The notes beneath the pieces were generated by a model. The model was given only the letters and a program-made list of their open reading frames with translations. It had not been told where the DNA came from and ran no database searches. A DNA stretch of 56,473 bases from Bacteroidaceae bacterium (GTDB lineage Bacteria; Bacteroidota; Bacteroidia; Bacteroidales; Bacteroidaceae): NCBI GenBank assembly GCA_017535725.1, contig JAFXTO010000008.1, positions 1 through 56,473 on the forward strand, written 5' to 3'. The position numbers were made by a program, and so were the translations under genes. Numbering within the stretch: position 1 is the stretch's first letter; the number at the start of each line of letters is the position of its first letter. Positions 49,437-56,473 of this stretch are shown in pieces.

Positions 49437-49745
49437 TTATGGGTGTTGGTGTGAGCGGTACCCGCGCTGATGGCGGTGGATGATGTACTGATGGCGTTGC
49501 TTGCTTTTCGGCTTGCGGCCGATGAGGCAGAGGAAACCGTAGACGAGCAGCCGCAGGACGACCCATACGGCGTAGAGTACGAAGGTGGCTTCCAGAACAT
49601 AGAGCATCGATGTCCACAGCTCAGAGAACGGGGCGTCGTAGTGAATGATGGCGTAAACATTCAATCCTACGGCTATGAGGAAGCAAACGAGGAGCGACAG
49701 GCTCTCTTTGCGGATGCGGCGGGAGGGGAGGTAGAAGTAGGGCAT
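49437..49745 (-). CDS. Small membrane protein, unknown function
   Basis: Start set at MPYFYLPSRRIRKESLSLL (102 residues), because the Phe-rich part before it (FIFIFLYFFIFQI) comes from repeat sequence. Two helices: LSLLVCFLIAVGLNVYAII and MLYVLEATFVLYAVWVVLRLLVYGFLCLI, then a basic tail KPKSKQRHQYIIHRHQRGYRSHQH. I recall similar unnamed proteins in Bacteroidales but no function. It lies between two exported Gfo/Idh genes. Confidence 0.65.
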   Translation of the reverse strand: MPYFYLPSRRIRKESLSLLVCFLIAVGLNVYAIIHYDAPFSELWTSMLYVLEATFVLYAVWVVLRLLVYGFLCLIGRKPKSKQRHQYIIHRHQRGYRSHQHP

Positions 49746-49779
49746 TATTTGAAAAATGAAAAAATATAAAAATATAAAA

Positions 49780-49925
49780 ATGAACAACTCGTCAACTTGT
49801 CAACCTTTCAACTTTTCGCGGCCTCCGTTATTCCGTTATCACGTTATTTCGTTATTACGACGAATTATCGGCCGCTTTCAACTCGTCAACTCGTCAACTT
49901 GTCAACTCGTCAACTCGTCAACTTT
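49780..49925. repeat. Composite repeat copy C
   Basis: TCAAC octamers, the 58-bp element (49818-49875), TT, then six TCAACTCG/TCAACTTG octamers (49878-49925). The last three octamers are inside the upstream Gfo/Idh gene and encode its last residues and its TGA. Confidence 0.92.
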
Positions 49926-51188
49926 CGTCCCATAAGGCACATAGTCAATCTTCATCTCTTCGGGGAAGGGTAGGGGAGTGCCTTGCACGATGGCCTCGTG
50001 ACCGATGAGGCAAAGCTGGGTGGCATAGTAACCTTCTTCGGCAATGCGTGGCGGCTGTTTCTGGGTGCATACCGCTTCCACATAAGCTTCGGTGAGGAGT
50101 GAGGTGCCGTCGGTTTCGGGTGCTTTGCCGAGGATAAATTCACCTGGGTTGTTGCGAGCGACTTCGGGATCCCAGCTGCTGCCGGCGAAGGTATTGGAAC
50201 CCCAGATTTTGTCTTCCCACTCCATCAGCATCTGTACAAAGGCAGGAGCGGGGGCGGGGCCATAGTCCTCGAAGTAGAATTTGCCGCGCTCGGGTTCCAC
50301 GGTTCCTTTGTTCCCGAGAATCTGCTCCTCCAGACCATAGAACTTATTGCTGATGACGGAAGCGTAGGTCATCTGTCGCCCGTCGTTGAATTCATAGATA
50401 CAGTGGACGTTGTCATATACCTCGCGGCCGTCCTTCCAATGGGTGATGGCGCCGCTGCCCATGACGCGTGTTGGCAGTTTGCCTAGCGCCCACGTACCCA
50501 CCTGCAGCTGGTGGCAGGCCAGCTCCGTCATTAGCCCCTTGGACGACTCCTTGTAGAGGCGCCAGTTGATGAGACGTTCCAACTCGGGAGAAGGCACCTC
50601 ACGCCGCCAGTCGCCATTGCGGTTCCAGAAGGCGTGGATGGCGTTGATATCACCGAAAAGTCCTTGGTGAATCATCTCCATGACCTGAATATAGCGGGGG
50701 TCGAAGAGGCGCTGCTGGCCGGTGAAGAAGATACACCCCGTCTCGAGGTGACGGCGGTAGAGGGCGAGCGTCTCTTCCATCGTGTAGGCAATGGCCTTCT
50801 CGCAGTACACGTGTTTGCCTGCATCGAAGGCGTCCATCGCTATCTGGTAGTGTGTGTTCAGCGGGGTGGCGATGACTACTCCGTCGATGTCCTTGTCCGT
50901 CAGGAGCTGGCGATAGTCGTTGAAAGTCTTTGCCGATGGCACAATTTTCAGCGCCTCGTCTAACGAGGGCTGATAGATATCTGCCAAGGCCACGACCTCG
51001 CATTTAGGGTTCTCTGCCAGGAAACTGAGGAGGAACCGTCCACGAGAACCAGGTCCGATCATGCCCAACCGGCAGCGTTCCTTGGCGCTGTCCTCTACCG
51101 TGGCAAAGGTGGACAGCCACGGGCTGGTGGCGGCGAGGGTCGTGACCCCCATCAGCCCCAAGTTCTTCAGGAAATCTCTTCTGTCCAT
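49902..51188 (-). CDS. Exported Gfo/Idh/MocA oxidoreductase with repeat-coded end
   Basis: Protein of 428 residues. Signal MDRRDFLKNLGLMGVTTLAATSPWLS (twin-arginine type, RR-D-FLK). CRLGMIGPGSRGRFLLSFL, VVALADIY, VVIATPLNTHYQIAMDAFDAGKHVYCEKAIAYT (Lys of EKA in place of EKP), ELACHQLQVGTWALG. The end KVDELTS is read from octamers GTTGACGA and the stop TGA belongs to the repeat. Second dehydrogenase of the DUF1080 cluster; two dehydrogenases with one DUF1080 protein is the known layout of 3-keto-sugar loci. Confidence 0.86.
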   Translation of the reverse strand: MDRRDFLKNLGLMGVTTLAATSPWLSTFATVEDSAKERCRLGMIGPGSRGRFLLSFLAENPKCEVVALADIYQPSLDEALKIVPSAKTFNDYRQLLTDKDIDGVVIATPLNTHYQIAMDAFDAGKHVYCEKAIAYTMEETLALYRRHLETGCIFFTGQQRLFDPRYIQVMEMIHQGLFGDINAIHAFWNRNGDWRREVPSPELERLINWRLYKESSKGLMTELACHQLQVGTWALGKLPTRVMGSGAITHWKDGREVYDNVHCIYEFNDGRQMTYASVISNKFYGLEEQILGNKGTVEPERGKFYFEDYGPAPAPAFVQMLMEWEDKIWGSNTFAGSSWDPEVARNNPGEFILGKAPETDGTSLLTEAYVEAVCTQKQPPRIAEEGYYATQLCLIGHEAIVQGTPLPFPEEMKIDYVPYGTKVDELTS

Positions 51189-51214
51189 TATCTATTTAAT
51201 TTCCATTTTTTCAC

Positions 51215-51415
51215 TTGTCAACTCGTCAACTTGTCAACTCGTCAACTTGTCAACTCATTTACTTTTCAACTTTTCAATTTTTCAACTTTTCAACGTTTCA
51301 ACTTTCCGCGGCCTTCGTTATTCCGTTATCACGTTATTCCGTTATTACGACGATTTATCGGCCGCTTTCAACTCGTCAACTCGTCAGCTCGTCAACTTGT
51401 CAACTTTTCAACTTT
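51215..51415. repeat. Composite repeat copy D
   Basis: TCAACTTG octamers (from about 51217), TTTTCAAC octamers, the 58-bp element (51308-51365), TT, then six octamers (51368-51415) ending on the first base of the recG stop triplet. Fills the gap between recG and the Gfo/Idh gene. Confidence 0.92.
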
Positions 51416-53559
51416 CACGAAATGCTGCTCCAGTCGACGGCATTCTTATTCAGTTCTCGCAGATGTGACCACATTCTTGCATTCTCTGGCAAGGACTGAT
51501 TCGGGTCCTCGTCCAAGATTTGGTTGGCGGTGTCGCGGGCCAGCTGCACCAGCTGTCCGTCGCGAGCGAGGTTGGCAATGTGCAGGTCGAAAGCCACGCC
51601 GCTCTGCTGCGTTCCTTCGAGGTCGCCGGGACCGCGGAACTTCAGGTCGGCCTCAGCAATCTCGAAGCCATCGTTTGTCTCGCACATGATGTCGATGCGA
51701 CGTTTGGTGTCCTGCGAGAGCTCGTACTTCGTCACGAGGATGCAGTAGCTCTGGTCGGCGCCGCGACCCACCCGGCCGCGCAGTTGGTGCAGTTGTGCCA
51801 GTCCGAAGCGTTCGGCATTTTGAATCACCATCACTGAGGCATTCGGCACGTTCACGCCCACCTCGATAACAGTCGTGGCCACGAGAATCTTTATTTCTCC
51901 ATCCACGAAGCGCTCCATCACGGCATCTTTCTCTGCGGGCTTCATCTGGCCGTGAACCTTCGCGATTTGCAGGTCGGGAAAGACTTCACAGAGTTGTGCA
52001 AATCCGTTTTCGAGGTCTTGCATATCGCTCTTCTCGCTTTCTTTAATGAGCGGATAGACGACGTACACCTGTCGGCCTTTCTGCACTTCACCGCGGATCC
52101 CGCGGTAGAGTGCTTCAGGCTTCTCGGTCCAGAAGTGGCGTGTCTCAATGGGTTTACGGCCGGGAGGCAGCTCGTCGATGACGCTAACGTCGAGGTCGCC
52201 GTAAAGGGTCATGGCCAGGGTGCGGGGGATGGGCGTCGCTGTCATCACCAGCACGTGGGGCGGCACCTCGCTTTTTTTCCAAAGGCGGGCGCGCTGCGCT
52301 ACGCCGAAGCGGTGCTGCTCGTCGATGATAACCAGCCCTAAGCGTGAGAACTCTACCGTGTCTTCCAGCACGGCGTGAGTGCCGATGAGGATTTGCACTT
52401 CACCCGTGCGCGTACCTTCTATAATAGGATTGCGCCGCTTCTTGCCCTTGACGCTACCTGTCAGCAGTTCTACGCGAACAGGCATGTCTTTCAGGAACTC
52501 ACGGAATGTGGCAAGGTGCTGTTCCGCCAGAATTTCCGTGGGTGCCATTATGCAGGCCTGATAGCCGTTGCCTACGGCGATGAGCATCAGCAGTAGCGCC
52601 ACCAGTGTTTTGCCGCTGCCCACGTCGCCTTGCAGCAGACGGTTCATCTGCTTGCCGGATTTCATGTCGTTCCACATCTCGCGGATGACCCGTTTCTGGG
52701 CTCCCGTAAGTGGAAATGGAAGATAGTTGGAATAAAACGAGTTGAAGTAAGAACCTACCGTGGAGAAGACATAGCCGCGGACTTGCTGTTGCCGCAGTCG
52801 GGTGAAACGCAACAAGTTCAGCTGAATGAAGAACAATTCCTCAAATTTCTGACGGTAGGTGGCGCGGCGCAGGGCTTCGGCACTATCGGGGTAATGCAAG
52901 TCGTGCAGCGACTGTCCGAGGGACACAAGGGCGAGCCGATGGATGAGGCTCTGGGGAAGGGGTTCGGCGAGTTGGGTGTTTATATTGCAGCCTGTAGGAA
53001 ACACCTTGGCAATCAGCGTGCTGGTCAGGCGTTCCATGGCGCGGCTATTCAGTCCCACCTTTTTCATCTTGTCCGTCGTGTTGTAGTAGGGCTGCATCCC
53101 CATGGTTCCTAATTGCAAGGTCTCTGCATCATCTACATCTGGATGCGGAATATTGATTCGCCCATTGAAGACTCCTGGCCTACCGAAGACGATATATCGC
53201 TTGCCGATGAGGTAGTTCTTCTTGATCCACTTGAAGGCACCCGATTGGAACCAGACCAAATCTACAATACCGTGGCCATCGGTGAAGTGAGCCAACAGTC
53301 GCCGCTTGCGGCCCCGACCCTCCTCCTCGAAACTCAGGATTTCACCCAGCACCTGCACAAACGGCATATCTGCCGTCAACTCATGGACAAAGTAGAGACG
53401 CGTGCGGTCGATGTGCTTGTAAGGGAAATAGTACAACATATCGTGGAACGTCGATATGCCGAGTTCCGATTCCAGTATTTTAGCCCGTTGCGGACCGACG
53501 CCTGGCAAATAGGTTATAGGAGTCGTTAGGTCGATAGGCGAGGGGGTATCCGCCTGCAA
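51415..53559 (-). CDS. recG: ATP-dependent DNA helicase RecG
   Basis: Protein of about 714 residues. ITYLPGVGPQRAKILESEL opens the wedge domain. Helicase motifs: LLQGDVGSGKTLVALLL (I), MAPTEILAEQH (Ia), VIIDEQHRFG (II, DEQH), VMTATPIPRTLAMTLYGDLDVS (III), KILVATTVIEVGVNVPNA (V), QLRGRVGRG (VI). Rescues stalled replication forks. No ATG or GTG exists before the conserved region: TTG 53559 gives full length, and TTG at 53511 (LPGVGP) is an alternative. A TACTTTTG box overlaps the first TTG. Confidence 0.92.
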   Translation of the reverse strand: MQADTPSPIDLTTPITYLPGVGPQRAKILESELGISTFHDMLYYFPYKHIDRTRLYFVHELTADMPFVQVLGEILSFEEEGRGRKRRLLAHFTDGHGIVDLVWFQSGAFKWIKKNYLIGKRYIVFGRPGVFNGRINIPHPDVDDAETLQLGTMGMQPYYNTTDKMKKVGLNSRAMERLTSTLIAKVFPTGCNINTQLAEPLPQSLIHRLALVSLGQSLHDLHYPDSAEALRRATYRQKFEELFFIQLNLLRFTRLRQQQVRGYVFSTVGSYFNSFYSNYLPFPLTGAQKRVIREMWNDMKSGKQMNRLLQGDVGSGKTLVALLLMLIAVGNGYQACIMAPTEILAEQHLATFREFLKDMPVRVELLTGSVKGKKRRNPIIEGTRTGEVQILIGTHAVLEDTVEFSRLGLVIIDEQHRFGVAQRARLWKKSEVPPHVLVMTATPIPRTLAMTLYGDLDVSVIDELPPGRKPIETRHFWTEKPEALYRGIRGEVQKGRQVYVVYPLIKESEKSDMQDLENGFAQLCEVFPDLQIAKVHGQMKPAEKDAVMERFVDGEIKILVATTVIEVGVNVPNASVMVIQNAERFGLAQLHQLRGRVGRGADQSYCILVTKYELSQDTKRRIDIMCETNDGFEIAEADLKFRGPGDLEGTQQSGVAFDLHIANLARDGQLVQLARDTANQILDEDPNQSLPENARMWSHLRELNKNAVDWSSIS

Positions 53560-53564
53560 AAGTA
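53557..53564 (-). promoter_or_regulatory. -7-like box overlapping the recG start
   Basis: Minus-strand TACTTTTG whose last three bases are the TTG start triplet of the longest recG frame. If it is used, translation must begin further in. Confidence 0.4.
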
Positions 53565-53651
53565 CGATAAATAATTAAAGGTTCTGCGTTCAGCAGGACG
53601 TAATTAACGATGATTAACAGAAAGGGCGCCCGAAAGTATGGAAATAATGCT

Positions 53652-53659
53652 TACTTTTG
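53652..53659 (+). promoter_or_regulatory. -7 box upstream of the second GH29 gene
   Basis: TACTTTTG followed by CCCTGC. The next ATG (53682) opens ATGAAATAA and stops at once; the usable ATG is at 53818 behind the repeats. Confidence 0.45.
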
Positions 53660-53704
53660 CCCTGCAAACCTCCAGTTCGCGTATGAAATAACATCATTCA
53701 CCCT

Positions 53705-53890
53705 TTCCATATTTCAACTTTTCCATATTTCAACGTTTCCGCGGCCTTCGTTATTTCGTTATCACGTTATTCCGTTATTACGACGATTTATCGGCCGCTT
53801 CCCACCTTTCATTTTTCATGTCCATGTTTCATTCTTCATTCTTTTATCTTTCATTTTTCATTCTTTCATTTTTCATTTCCAATATTTCAT
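53705..53890. repeat. Composite repeat copy E and Phe-coding array
   Basis: ATTTCAAC/GTTTCC octamers, the 58-bp element (53741-53798), TT, then TTTCATT-type repeats (53808-53890) that run into the GH29 frame and encode its N-terminus. Confidence 0.88.
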
Positions 53891-55305
53891 TTTTACACCA
53901 GGGCAACGTCCACGAACGTTCCTCTGAATACCAGTGGCCCACTGATTCCGCTGTGGTGAATAAGCTCCGTTTGTGGCAGGATCAGAAGTTCGGCGTCCTC
54001 ATCCACTGGGGATTGTATTCCGTGCCCGGAATCGTCGAATCGTGGTCAATCTGTGATGAAGACTGGATCACGCGCGACACAACGATGACCTACCAACAGT
54101 ACAAGGACTGGTACTGGGGCCTGGCCGACGCTTTCCGTCCTGTGGACTTCGACCCCGGACAGTGGGCGAAGGTAGCGCAGGAGGCAGGCATGAAATACAT
54201 GATATTCACCACCAAGCACCACGACGGTTTCTGCCTCTGGGACAGTCGCCAGACGGACTTCACCATTGCCCGCCACGTCTATGCCTCCGACACGCGCCGC
54301 GATGTGCTCCGTCACGTCCTCGAGGCCTTCCGCACCCGCGATTTCATGATTGGCACCTATTTCTCCAAACCCGACTGGCACTCCCAGTACTATTGGTGGG
54401 ACGTTTATTCCACCAAGGGTCGTAATGTCAACTACGATGTCAGCCGCTATCCTTGGCGTTGGCAGCAGTTCCGCGACTACACCTATTGTCAGCTCGAGGA
54501 AATCCTCTCCGGCTACGGCACCGTGGACCTCCTCTGGTTAGACGGCGGCTGGGTGTGCCCCGAGAATCGGGGGCAGGATATCGACATGCCACACATCGCC
54601 AAGATGGCCCGTCAGCGTCAGCCCGGACTCCTCATCGTCGATCGCACCATCCACGGCCCCTACGAGAACTACCAGACGCCCGAGCGTACGGTGCCCGAAG
54701 TCCAGCTGCCTTATCCCTGGGAAAGCTGCATCCCGCTCAGCGACGACTGGGGCTGGGTGCCCCAACCCCGATTGAAGACCCCGCAGCACGTCATCAATAC
54801 CCTCATCGAAGTGGTTGCCAAGGGAGGTAACCTTGTGCTCGGTGTTGGACCTACGGCAGAAGGTGTCCTGCAACCCGAAGTGGTAGAACGTCTGCAGGCC
54901 ATCGGCCGCTGGCTCCGCACTTATGGTGATGCCATCTACAACACCGTCCCCGTCCCCGAATACCATGCCACCCTCCTCCCTCCTTCAACCTTTCAACGTT
55001 TCAACCTTTCCGCTCGGCGCCTTGCGACGCTTGACACATCAAGAACGTTTCAACCTTTCTCCCTCTGGTTCACCGGCTCCAAGGACGGCCGCACCCGCTA
55101 CGCCCTCCTCGCCCTTCCGGACGGTGAATCCCTTCCTACCGAACTCCGTTGGCAGGGCAACAATCCCCGTCGCGGCTCTGCCATCCGTCTTCTCGGCAGC
55201 GGTCGCAAGCTGAAGTGGAAACAACAAACCGACGGCATCGTTGTCGTCAGTCTGCCGGAAGACCTGCCCCAAGAGCCACTCGCCCTGGAATTCACGCTAC
55301 AATAA
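53818..55305 (+). CDS. GH29 alpha-L-fucosidase with repeat-derived N-terminus
   Basis: Protein of 495 residues. The first 28 residues (MSMFHSSFFYLSFFILSFFI...) are read from TTTCATT repeats and are hydrophobic enough to act as a signal or anchor. The enzyme follows: QDQKFGVLIHWGLYSVPGIVESWS, KYMIFTTKHHDGFCLWDS, MIGTYFSKPDWHS, and VDLLWLDGGWVCP with the nucleophile Asp; NLVLGVGPTAEG closes the barrel. Near residues 390-415, STFQRFNLSARRLATLDTSRTFQPF is another repeat-coded insert. Only distantly similar to the GH29 at 18047 (GGW type, so more likely GH29 with linkage preference). Convergent with the ABC gene. Confidence 0.85.
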   Translation: MSMFHSSFFYLSFFILSFFISNISFLHQGNVHERSSEYQWPTDSAVVNKLRLWQDQKFGVLIHWGLYSVPGIVESWSICDEDWITRDTTMTYQQYKDWYWGLADAFRPVDFDPGQWAKVAQEAGMKYMIFTTKHHDGFCLWDSRQTDFTIARHVYASDTRRDVLRHVLEAFRTRDFMIGTYFSKPDWHSQYYWWDVYSTKGRNVNYDVSRYPWRWQQFRDYTYCQLEEILSGYGTVDLLWLDGGWVCPENRGQDIDMPHIAKMARQRQPGLLIVDRTIHGPYENYQTPERTVPEVQLPYPWESCIPLSDDWGWVPQPRLKTPQHVINTLIEVVAKGGNLVLGVGPTAEGVLQPEVVERLQAIGRWLRTYGDAIYNTVPVPEYHATLLPPSTFQRFNLSARRLATLDTSRTFQPFSLWFTGSKDGRTRYALLALPDGESLPTELRWQGNNPRRGSAIRLLGSGRKLKWKQQTDGIVVVSLPEDLPQEPLALEFTLQ

Positions 55306-55320
55306 AAGGCTTGTGATACC

Positions 55321-55815
55321 CGCGCGCGTGATAAAAACTTGAAAAAATGAATTGAATCTACTGCAAAGCGCTATATCTTATTGTGTAGTAATAGGTTACT
55401 TTGCAGTAGATTTTTTGAAAAAGGGGAATTTTGCAGCAGATTTTTCCATGATTGGGAATAATTGCTGTTCATCTTCCATCCATTTTGTGCTTGGGGTCGA
55501 GCCGTACTACTCCTCAGCAAGAGCCGTCAACAAAGAAGCATTGATTAGGAGTTCCAGGAAATTCCAAGGCTGGAACTCGTGAGTTCCAGCAGTGGAACTC
55601 GACAGTATGCCCTATCTGCAGGCGGAGAATATGATGCGCTGAAGTGGTAGTCTTGCTACATCTTTTGCCACGATTCAGCTGAAAATCTACTGCAAAAAGC
55701 CCCTTTTTCAAAAAATCTACTGCAATATATCTCATTATATTTCAGCATATTGCGGCGTTTTGCAGTAGATTCAGTTCATTTTTTCATGTTTTTAAATTTA
55801 TTGCGCGTGCTCGCG
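55321..55815. repeat. MITE-like element with long terminal inverted repeats
   Basis: About 500 bp between convergent genes. The ends pair over roughly 60 bp (CGCGCGCGTGATAAAAACTT and AAAAATGAATTGAATCTACT on the left, mirrored on the right) and pairing continues inward to about 120 bp. The 13-mer AATCTACTGCAAA occurs six times (one copy with a changed base, one lacking the last A): + at 55355, - at 55400, - at 55430, + at 55684, + at 55714, - at 55759, a mirror image. The centre contains the perfect palindrome GCTGGAACTC/GAGTTCCAGC. No gene; coding frames seen are by-products. Confidence 0.75.
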
Positions 55816-55841
55816 TGGAATCATTAGACCATCGATTTGTG

Positions 55842-56473
55842 TTACAGCTGTGTCTTCTCCACCACCATACCATCGAGCAGGTTGATGGTTCGTGTGGCGA
55901 AGGAGGCATCGTGTTGGGAGTGGGTGACCATGACGACGGTGGTGCCCTCGGCATTCAACTGCGTGAGCAGATCCATGACTTCCTTACCGTTCTTCGAGTC
56001 CAGGTTTCCCGTGGGCTCATCGGCGAGGACGAGCTTCGGCTTGACGACCACGGCACGGGCGATGGCCACGCGTTGCTGCTGACCGCCCGAGAGCTGTTGG
56101 GGATAGTGCTGGGCGCGATGGCTGATTGCCATTCGCCGCATGATCTCCTCCACACGTTCCTTGCGTTCGGCAGCTGGTACGCCGAGGTACTTCAGCGGCA
56201 GTTCGATGTTCTGCTCCACGGTGAGTTCGTCGATGAGGTTGAACGACTGGAAGACGAAACCGATCTGTCCGCGGCGCGTCAGTGTGCGCTGGCGTTCCTT
56301 CAACTTACCGACCTCGACATTATCCAGCCAGTACTCGCCCTCCGTGGGGTTGTCCAGCAGACCTAAGATGTTCAGCAGCGTCGATTTGCCGCAACCCGAA
56401 GGACCCATGATGGCGACGAACTCGCCGTCCTTCACTTCCATGTTGATGCCCCCGAGGGCAGTGGTCTCCACCA
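55842..56473 (-). CDS. ABC transporter ATPase, MacB/LolD type (partial)
   Basis: The N-terminus lies beyond the window; about 210 residues are visible. VETTALGGINMEVKDGEFVAIMGPSGCGKSTLLNILGLLDNPTEGEYWLDNVEV (Walker A), QIGFVFQSFNLIDELTVEQNIELPL (Q loop), QQLSGGQQQRVAIARAVVVKPKLVLADEPTGNLDSKNG (signature and Walker B), VVMVTHSQHDA (H loop). The length and DEPTGNLDS motif are those of LolD/MacB/FtsE-like ATPases for lipoprotein or peptide export. Partner permease should lie to the right or follow in the same operon. Confidence 0.92.
   Translation of the reverse strand, partial: VETTALGGINMEVKDGEFVAIMGPSGCGKSTLLNILGLLDNPTEGEYWLDNVEVGKLKERQRTLTRRGQIGFVFQSFNLIDELTVEQNIELPLKYLGVPAAERKERVEEIMRRMAISHRAQHYPQQLSGGQQQRVAIARAVVVKPKLVLADEPTGNLDSKNGKEVMDLLTQLNAEGTTVVMVTHSQHDASFATRTINLLDGMVVEKTQL

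Noticed and set aside
55514-55735. Leftward 73-residue frame inside the MITE-like element
   Set aside because: Its sequence (AVDFLKKGLFAVDF) is just the translated 13-mer repeats; no promoter.

Overview
The window looks like a chromosomal segment of a gut or rumen Bacteroidales, most likely Prevotellaceae. Evidence: promoters of the Bacteroidota type (TTG/TTTG, about 20 nt, TAnnTTTG) sit in front of most operons. The gene families are typical of the order: fimbrillin, DUF5119 and DUF3575 proteins, BtuG-type propellers, fused FeoAB, DUF5020, DUF6722, and secreted enzymes with C-terminal tails typical of Prevotella. No species is claimed.

Layout. 0-4 kb: a fimbria-type operon read leftward (AraC regulator, OmpA/DUF3575 protein, DUF5119 lipoprotein, fimbrillin cut by the window edge). 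4-9.3 kb: Tat-exported aldo/keto reductase, Gfo/Idh/MocA protein, DUF5020 protein, a palindrome cluster and an M18 aminopeptidase. 9.4-18 kb: a vitamin B12 type uptake operon (DUF4465 lipoprotein, BtuG-like propeller, PKD lipoprotein, TonB-dependent receptor, binding protein, permease) without its ATPase. 18-22.7 kb: a secreted GH30, CE1-type esterase and GH29 operon. 23-25.5 kb: initiator-like tRNA-Met, TetR regulator, FabG and RluA. 25.5-30.7 kb: Ugd, UDP-glucuronate 4-epimerase, a GHMP kinase resembling plant galacturonokinase, a nucleotidyltransferase and a YjbH-like protein, which together suggest UDP-galacturonate supply both de novo and by salvage. 31-35.6 kb: HAD phosphatase, tRNA-Ser, MFS transporter, small membrane proteins, LytTR regulator and a frameshifted MotA/ExbB-like gene. 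35.7-38.1 kb: a decayed accessory stretch with an Abi_2 remnant, tandem repeats and a VapBC-type pair. 38.3-46.3 kb: FMN-binding protein, Gfo/Idh, FeoB-associated Cys-rich protein, FeoAB, two-domain SGNH/sialate esterase and ApbE. 46.3-51.2 kb: DUF1080 protein and two exported Gfo/Idh proteins, as in 3-keto-sugar loci. 51.4-56.5 kb: RecG, a second GH29, a MITE-like element and a partial ABC ATPase.

The most unusual content is the repeats. (1) Nearly every gap carries arrays with an exact 8-bp period, in several sequence flavours. Some arrays run exactly to stop codons, one codes for a 23-unit linker inside FeoB, and four arrays after genes lie in the orientation that gives stops in all three frames. 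(2) A conserved element of 58 bp (42 bp in one copy), ending in GCGGCC/GGCCGC, sits inside such arrays five times. Its core is itself built of octamers. (3) GC-rich palindromes occur inside reading frames as Pro/Gly-rich inserts, much like Rickettsia palindromic elements. (4) Repeat-derived Phe-rich segments form the N-termini of two exported proteins. I regard this set of 8-bp-period and coding repeats as the best candidate for something undescribed.
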